Program-made: the position numbers and the translations under genes
Origin: Gammaproteobacteria bacterium
Lineage (GTDB): Bacteria; Pseudomonadota; Gammaproteobacteria; Pseudomonadales; Azotimanducaceae
Reading direction: 5' to 3'
NCBI GenBank assembly: GCA_004357385.1
Contig: SMWF01000061.1
Location: forward strand, 45,747-109,746
Length of the DNA: 64,000 nt
Shown: positions 60,420-64,000 of the stretch, one piece after another
Numbering within the stretch: the stretch's first letter is position 1
Layout of the letters: every line of letters begins with the position of its first letter
The notes under the pieces: generated by a model
What the model saw: the letters and a program-made list of their open reading frames with translations, nothing else
What the model was told of the DNA's origin: nothing
Databases searched by the model: none

Positions 60420-60778
60420 CCGCTGATCACCGCGTCCTGCGCCGCAATCAAGGTCGATATCTGCGCCGCGTTCAGCGTGTCTACCGGGAGTTCAATGTCG
60501 GTTATGGACACGTCGCGCTCCTCCAGCGACTGTGTTGAGGCGTAAACACGCTCAACATCATAAGTTGAGAGGGCTTTCAGTCCCGCGCCCACCGACCGCG
60601 TACCGATCCCGGACGGGTCTTGTTCATTCAGCAATTGGTAGACCCCGTCGTCGGCGAACAATACCGAGACCTCCTGATCGAAAACGGCCGCGACCAGGAG
60701 TGATTCCAACGTCTCGTAAGCCTTGGAACCCGCGTAGGGCGCGGAGCGCAGCAGAAAGAGGATTTTCTTCGAAGTCAT
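60416..60778 (-). CDS. tusC: Sulfur relay protein TusC (DsrF family)
   Basis: This 120-residue subunit begins KKILFLLRSAPYAGSKAYETLESLLVAAVFDQEVSVLFADDGVYQLLNEQDP, which is typical DsrE/F fold with the TusC ending VERVYASTQSLEERDV. The complex carries persulfide sulfur towards TusE and MnmA. It lies between tusD (18 bases away) and tusB (4-base overlap). Confidence 0.92.
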   Translation of the reverse strand: MTSKKILFLLRSAPYAGSKAYETLESLLVAAVFDQEVSVLFADDGVYQLLNEQDPSGIGTRSVGAGLKALSTYDVERVYASTQSLEERDVSITDIELPVDTLNAAQISTLIAAQDAVISG

Positions 60779-60796
60779 GCGGTATTCATGCGGCGT

Positions 60797-61189
60797 TCAT
60801 GCCGCGAAGGTGATCAGGCGATCCGCGTTGATTACGGCATCGACCAGCTGACCCAACCCGACGACTTCAAACCCTGGCTTGAGCGTGGCACTCGGCGTTT
60901 CGTAGCGTTGCTGTTCGGATTCGTTGACCACACCGCGTTTCAGCGAGGCGGCGATACACACCGCCAGTTCGAATTTATGATCCCGTGCGAGCACCGTCCA
61001 TTCGCTGGGCAAATCCAATTCATCCTGAGGCGCCACTATCGACTCGTTGGCAACCGCCACGCCGTCGTGATAGAAGAACACCCGCTCTATCTGATGTCCG
61101 GCGGCAGTCGCTGCGCGAGCAAAGCGCAGCGCGGAACTCGAGGCCTGGCTGGAGTAGGGGGCGCCGTGGACGGCGAGTGCGAAGTTCAC
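60797..61189 (-). CDS. tusD: Sulfur relay protein TusD (DsrE family)
   Basis: This 130-residue subunit starts with GTG (MNFALAVHGAPYSSQASSSALRFARAATAAGH) and has the sulfur-carrying cysteine in ELAVCIAASLKRGV. It accepts sulfur from TusA/IscS. It heads the tusDCBE cluster. Upstream, the perfect inverted repeat GTAAGTT (61209-61215) and AACTTAC (61232-61238) lies close to the start and might be regulatory. Confidence 0.92.
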   Translation of the reverse strand: MNFALAVHGAPYSSQASSSALRFARAATAAGHQIERVFFYHDGVAVANESIVAPQDELDLPSEWTVLARDHKFELAVCIAASLKRGVVNESEQQRYETPSATLKPGFEVVGLGQLVDAVINADRLITFAA

Positions 61190-61310
61190 GTAGACGTCAT
61201 TCCGATCGTAAGTTCGAGTTCGCCCATTCTAACTTACATAGTCGACACATAGGCTTGCGGTTGCCGTGACATGATCGGCAGTCCACATCGTTGCTTTGGG
61301 GGAAGGGCGA

Positions 61311-61541
61311 ATGCGGAGGACAATCCTTCTCACGCTGCTGGCCCTGTCTGCCAGCGCGCATGCAACTAACATTCAGTACGATCTGAGCTGGGTGCTGACG
61401 AATCAGTCGGGGCTCGGCTACCTGGTCATCATCGGTTTTGCAGCGATGCTGGTACTTCGGCGACGCAACGGCGCGGTGAGCCTTGCGAGGACCCAGCCGG
61501 GAATCCTTCCGGGAACGCTTGATCGGCGGCGCATCGCGTAA
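61311..61541 (+). CDS. Small exported/membrane protein (76 residues)
   Basis: The ATG at 61311 follows a GGGGGAAGGG ribosome-binding stretch. The product has a signal-peptide-like N-terminus (RRTILLTLLALSASAHA, with a plausible cleavage after AHA), then a polar stretch, then a transmembrane helix (about 40-52, GYLVIIGFAAMLVL) with a following RRR. The order hydrophobic stretch then basic cluster recalls a protein-sorting tail, but no recognisable motif precedes it. I do not recognise the family. It is the first gene of the accessory-looking end. Confidence 0.55.
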   Translation: MRRTILLTLLALSASAHATNIQYDLSWVLTNQSGLGYLVIIGFAAMLVLRRRNGAVSLARTQPGILPGTLDRRRIA

Positions 61542-61603
61542 GGTCGGCGCGAGTCCCTTACCTGGGCTGACTGGTATCCTCCTGCGCTGACCGGAAGCAA
61601 TAC

Positions 61604-62428
61604 ATGAACGAAGCACCGAGCGAACGGACGCTCGAACGTATCCGCAAGATGCTTGCGCTCGCGGACGACCAGTCCAATCCGAACGAATCAGCAACGGCTG
61701 CCGCTATGGCTGCCACGCTGATGTCGAGATACAACCTCGACCGGGCGGCCGTCATGCGCGAGTCGGTAGCGGCGCCGGAGGTTGTCACATCCGAGCATGC
61801 CAGCACGCACGACTCCGAGGTGGATTGGGGCGTTGAGCCTCCTGCCTCGTCTGAACCTGTTTCCCGCACGTGGTATCGAGGTGCCGCTGCCGCGTGGGTT
61901 GCATGTGCAGTAGCGGGGATCGTGATCGTAATCGGGCTCAGCGTTGTGCGTGGCACATCGCCACCTGCGGATGACCGTCGGATGGAAGACGCTGTCGCCC
62001 AACTCCTAGGTCAATTGGACGGGACGACCGTCGGGGCGATACGTGCAATCCGGGCGCACGACCCGGTGCCAAACGCGCCAAGGCCGTCGGACGAAGAGAT
62101 CGCCCGCCTGATGGCAGCGACGAACAGGAACCTGCCGGTGCAAGTCGATGAAGTGACATGGGTGAAGAACGTACGCGCCACCCCTGAAGCAATCGTCTAC
62201 GAGTTCGAAATCAGAGACCGATACGTAGCCGCCGCCATGCGCCAGCTCGACTCGGAGGAACTGAAGTTGGCGATTGCGCAATCGGCCGCTGACATGGGTG
62301 CCGATGTCTGTGCCCCCATCCGGCAATCCAACAGGCACTTCAGGATCCGGTCGGAATACGTCGACATTAACTCGGGTCCGATCAATTCGTTCTCGTATGC
62401 GCGGGGCGAATGCCTGGTTTCGAGGTAG
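61604..62428 (+). CDS. DUF2786-domain protein with a transmembrane segment
   Basis: This 274-residue protein starts with the DUF2786 pattern (TLERIRKMLALADDQSNPNESATAAAMAATLMSRYNLD, residues about 8-46), which is found in diverse proteins and in some phage genes, function unknown. A polar linker leads to one transmembrane helix (about 94-115, AAAAWVACAVAGIVIVIGLSVV). The rest (about 116-274) is a soluble domain with no recognised family. DUF2786 fused to a membrane segment is uncommon in my experience. No close operon partner; the convergent SGNH gene follows. Confidence 0.75.
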   Translation: MNEAPSERTLERIRKMLALADDQSNPNESATAAAMAATLMSRYNLDRAAVMRESVAAPEVVTSEHASTHDSEVDWGVEPPASSEPVSRTWYRGAAAAWVACAVAGIVIVIGLSVVRGTSPPADDRRMEDAVAQLLGQLDGTTVGAIRAIRAHDPVPNAPRPSDEEIARLMAATNRNLPVQVDEVTWVKNVRATPEAIVYEFEIRDRYVAAAMRQLDSEELKLAIAQSAADMGADVCAPIRQSNRHFRIRSEYVDINSGPINSFSYARGECLVSR

Positions 62429-62457
62429 TGGCGAAAGCCATAGGGAAAAACGGACGC

Positions 62458-63597
62458 TTAATCTTGCCGATCTTTCACCAGGTATTCGTGCAATAAATTT
62501 GATACCAGAACGCTCCCCTGGGGGTTGAGATGCCCATCGTACTCGTAGAAATAGTCCTCACCGGTAGATCGAAATGACTGTAGGGAAGGCACGAACTCAG
62601 ACCTCGTTTCCTTAGCCATTTTTTCCAGGGCAAACTCCGGCGTAAAGGTGGTGAAGTTTTCCTCCGAAACCTGAAATCCGTACTTCGAATAATTTTGACT
62701 TACCTTTGATCGAACGTAATAGCCAGTTGGCATGCTGAAGAGGATCAGGCGTCCGCCGTGCTCCTTCAACAACAGGTTAAGCTCACTGAGTTGGTAAGAC
62801 AGCTCGTCAAATGTTTCCTGCGCGTTAGAGCCTTCTACGTTTAACTGACTCCAGAATGACGATGACCTATCAGGGTATTTTGCCGCCAGCGAGAACAGCC
62901 CTGGATTGATCTGGCCAGCTTCTACCAGGCGCATGATTTCATCTGAGATTTCAAGCGCGTTGTCATTAATTATCTTCTTGGCGTCGTTGGCCCAGGAGTT
63001 AGTTGCATCTAGTGTCGGCTCTTTTGCGGCTGAATTTCGCCGTGACACGTACAGTTGGTACCATCCCGGAAACCATGCCTTAAGCATTTTCTTGATCCCC
63101 GAGAACATGCCTCTGTTGTTTGCTCTTGATTCGGCGACTTGCTGCATATCATCCGAAAGAAGGACGGACAATATCAGGACCGATGGTTTGAGTCGTTCGG
63201 CATAGGCGTGTGCTACCTTGATATGAAACTCCGTGTTGGTTCCGGGAACACCAAGGTTGTAGATTCGTTTACCGATTCCGGCCGTTCCAAGACTCTTTTC
63301 GAGCAACCTTGACCAGACTTCATGGTCCTTGTTGCCCCACCCGAATGTAAACGAATCCCCTACAGTTAAAATCTGACCTTGCTGCAACGAAGTTTCGCTT
63401 CCCCTGAATCCGAACTGATTAATCGAAGCAACAGAATCGAAGTCGATTGTTCTATATAGAACTTTTTGGTTCGGTGGAAAGAGCGTCGTCTGAGTGAGGA
63501 ACGAGGGAACGAACAGATCGACAAATTTAAGTAGCGCGAGTGTGATGAGGGCGATGAATAGCAGCGTCGTTGCATATCGGGCGAGTGTTGTTTTCAT
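62458..63597 (-). CDS. SGNH/GDSL hydrolase-type membrane-anchored protein
   Basis: This 379-residue protein has an N-terminal membrane anchor (about 8-30, LLFIALITLALLKFVDLFV) and an SGNH hydrolase fold in the exported part. Block I is ILTVGDSFTFGWG with the catalytic Ser, block III NLGVPGTNTEF, and the C-terminal block V YDGHLNPQGSVLVSNLL with the Asp and His. Such proteins often modify polysaccharides or acyl chains. Base composition is lower in G+C than its neighbours (30/60 and 25/60 on two lines I counted), suggesting transfer. Next to it lie a tRNA-Ser and galE. Confidence 0.8.
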   Translation of the reverse strand: MKTTLARYATTLLFIALITLALLKFVDLFVPSFLTQTTLFPPNQKVLYRTIDFDSVASINQFGFRGSETSLQQGQILTVGDSFTFGWGNKDHEVWSRLLEKSLGTAGIGKRIYNLGVPGTNTEFHIKVAHAYAERLKPSVLILSVLLSDDMQQVAESRANNRGMFSGIKKMLKAWFPGWYQLYVSRRNSAAKEPTLDATNSWANDAKKIINDNALEISDEIMRLVEAGQINPGLFSLAAKYPDRSSSFWSQLNVEGSNAQETFDELSYQLSELNLLLKEHGGRLILFSMPTGYYVRSKVSQNYSKYGFQVSEENFTTFTPEFALEKMAKETRSEFVPSLQSFRSTGEDYFYEYDGHLNPQGSVLVSNLLHEYLVKDRQD

Positions 63598-63706
63598 TCT
63601 CTAGGATTGCGTCTTTGGGTAGTCCAATGCATGCTCGTTTTCGGTGGGCGCTACTCTGCCGTCCCACAATTTCGGCCGATAGTTGGATGCTCCTAGATCA
63701 GTGAGC

Positions 63707-63797
63707 TGGCGGAGGGGGAGAGATTCGAACTCTCGGATGGCTACAGACCATCGCTGGTTTTCAAGACCAGTGCATTCAACCGCTCTGCCACCCCTCC
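63707..63797 (-). tRNA. tRNA-Ser (anticodon TGA, reads UCA)
   Basis: On the minus strand the 5' acceptor strand GGAGGGG (63797-63791) pairs with CCCCTCC before the discriminator G and an encoded CCA (63709-63707). The anticodon stem-loop has TGA between CTGGTCT and AAACCAG. A long variable arm (GATGGTCTGTAGCCATC) and the T loop GTTCGAATC are present, typical of tRNA-Ser. Its 3' end faces the AT-richer SGNH gene. Confidence 0.97.
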
Positions 63798-63834
63798 GGG
63801 AAGCGCGATTATAGGGAAGAAACCTGACGTCCGG

Positions 63835-64000
63835 TTAATCCGAGTCTTTCGGGAACCCATGGGGGTATCGCTGCTGCCAACGCCAGGCGTCCGCGCACAT
63901 TTCGTCGAGGCCGTACTGCGGTTTCCATTCCAGCTCGTTCTGTGCACGGGTCGAATCCGCATAACATTCCGCAATATCACCCGGGCGGCGCTCAACCACC
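63835..64000 (-). CDS. galE: UDP-glucose 4-epimerase, C-terminal end (start outside window)
   Basis: Only the last 54 codons are present, reading VVERRPGDIAECYADSTRAQN, ending ELEWKPQYGLDEMCADAWRWQQRYP and a short tail. The RRPGDIAxCYAD segment is the C-terminal signature of GalE-type epimerases. The stop is at 63835-63837. Together with the SGNH hydrolase it suggests the edge of a surface-polysaccharide locus that continues beyond 64,000. Confidence 0.88.
   Translation of the reverse strand, partial: VVERRPGDIAECYADSTRAQNELEWKPQYGLDEMCADAWRWQQRYPHGFPKDSD

Noticed and set aside
61209..61238. GTAAGTT/AACTTAC inverted repeat upstream of tusD
   Set aside because: Seven-base arms with a 16-base spacer; possible operator but too weak to be its own finding.
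61300..63700. Direct repeat of the tRNA-Ser 3' end (attachment-site duplicate) on the SGNH side
   Set aside because: No second copy of the tRNA 3' sequence was found between 61,300 and 63,700.

Overview
The window is GC-rich chromosomal DNA (36/60 and 42/60 G+C on two lines I counted) and densely packed with genes. Many neighbours overlap by 1-4 bases (ATGA, GTGA, TGATG, TAGTG). Protein families and gene order point to a gammaproteobacterium outside the Enterobacterales. Several stretches follow, from memory, the Pseudomonas aeruginosa order: ppiD-mltD-rnhA-dnaQ-nhaB-nudC-sohB-acuI-cysI-metH-nfuA; cysB-small protein-cysH-thrH; and purB-hflD-mnmA-icd-cspD-clpS-clpA-infA-bpt-aat-trxB-ftsK-lolA-rarA-crcB-serS-cysG-tus. 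The genus cannot be fixed from the window alone.

Layout: 0-10.7 kb holds envelope and replication housekeeping: ppiD end, mltD, a methyltransferase, rnhA, dnaQ, nhaB, nudC, SCP2, sohB, acuI and a KefB-like exchanger. 10.7-19.2 kb holds sulfite reductase with its DUF934 partner, cobalamin-dependent methionine synthase, NfuA behind an IscR-like box, and a DAHP synthase behind what looks like a complete attenuator. 19.2-25.2 kb is an AddA/AddB-like helicase-nuclease pair. 25.2-29.1 kb has small and poorly characterised genes: a 42-residue membrane peptide, TerB-like, PilZ, membrane J-protein, VWA, DUF465 and a 5'-nucleotidase. 29.1-32.0 kb is a sulfur-assimilation unit: cysB, a CxxC thioredoxin-fold protein, a [4Fe-4S] APS reductase and thrH. 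32.1-39.1 kb is a GntR-prpB-prpC-prpD-rraA propionate operon facing aceB plus a deazaflavin-type nitroreductase. 39.1-44.7 kb has a GNAT fusion, purB, hflD, mnmA and moaCDE. 44.7-52.2 kb has icd, cspD and the N-degron genes clpS, clpA, bpt and aat with infA and trxB. 52.4-61.2 kb has ftsK, lolA, rarA, crcB, serS, cysG and tusDCBE. 61.3-64 kb looks accessory: a small membrane protein, a DUF2786 protein, an AT-richer SGNH hydrolase, tRNA-Ser(TGA) and the end of galE.

How they fit together: sulfur is a recurring theme. CysB, CysH, sulfite reductase with DUF934, and CysG (siroheme) make sulfide. TusDCBE and MnmA use sulfur for tRNA 2-thiouridine, MoaDE for molybdopterin, NfuA for Fe-S clusters and MetH for methionine. 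AcuI can produce propionyl-CoA and the prp operon consumes it. Bpt, Aat, ClpS and ClpA form a near-complete N-degron pathway, lacking only ClpP.

Most notable non-coding signals: the leader/attenuator of the DAHP synthase (18932-19214), the IscR-type box before nfuA (17082-17106), a palindrome plus promoter before the prp operon (32060-32107), a 72-bp nested palindrome (26317-26388), and three REP-like stem-loops upstream of aceB (39015-39137). No intergenic stretch exceeds 300 bases, and I saw no insertion sequence, prophage or CRISPR array.
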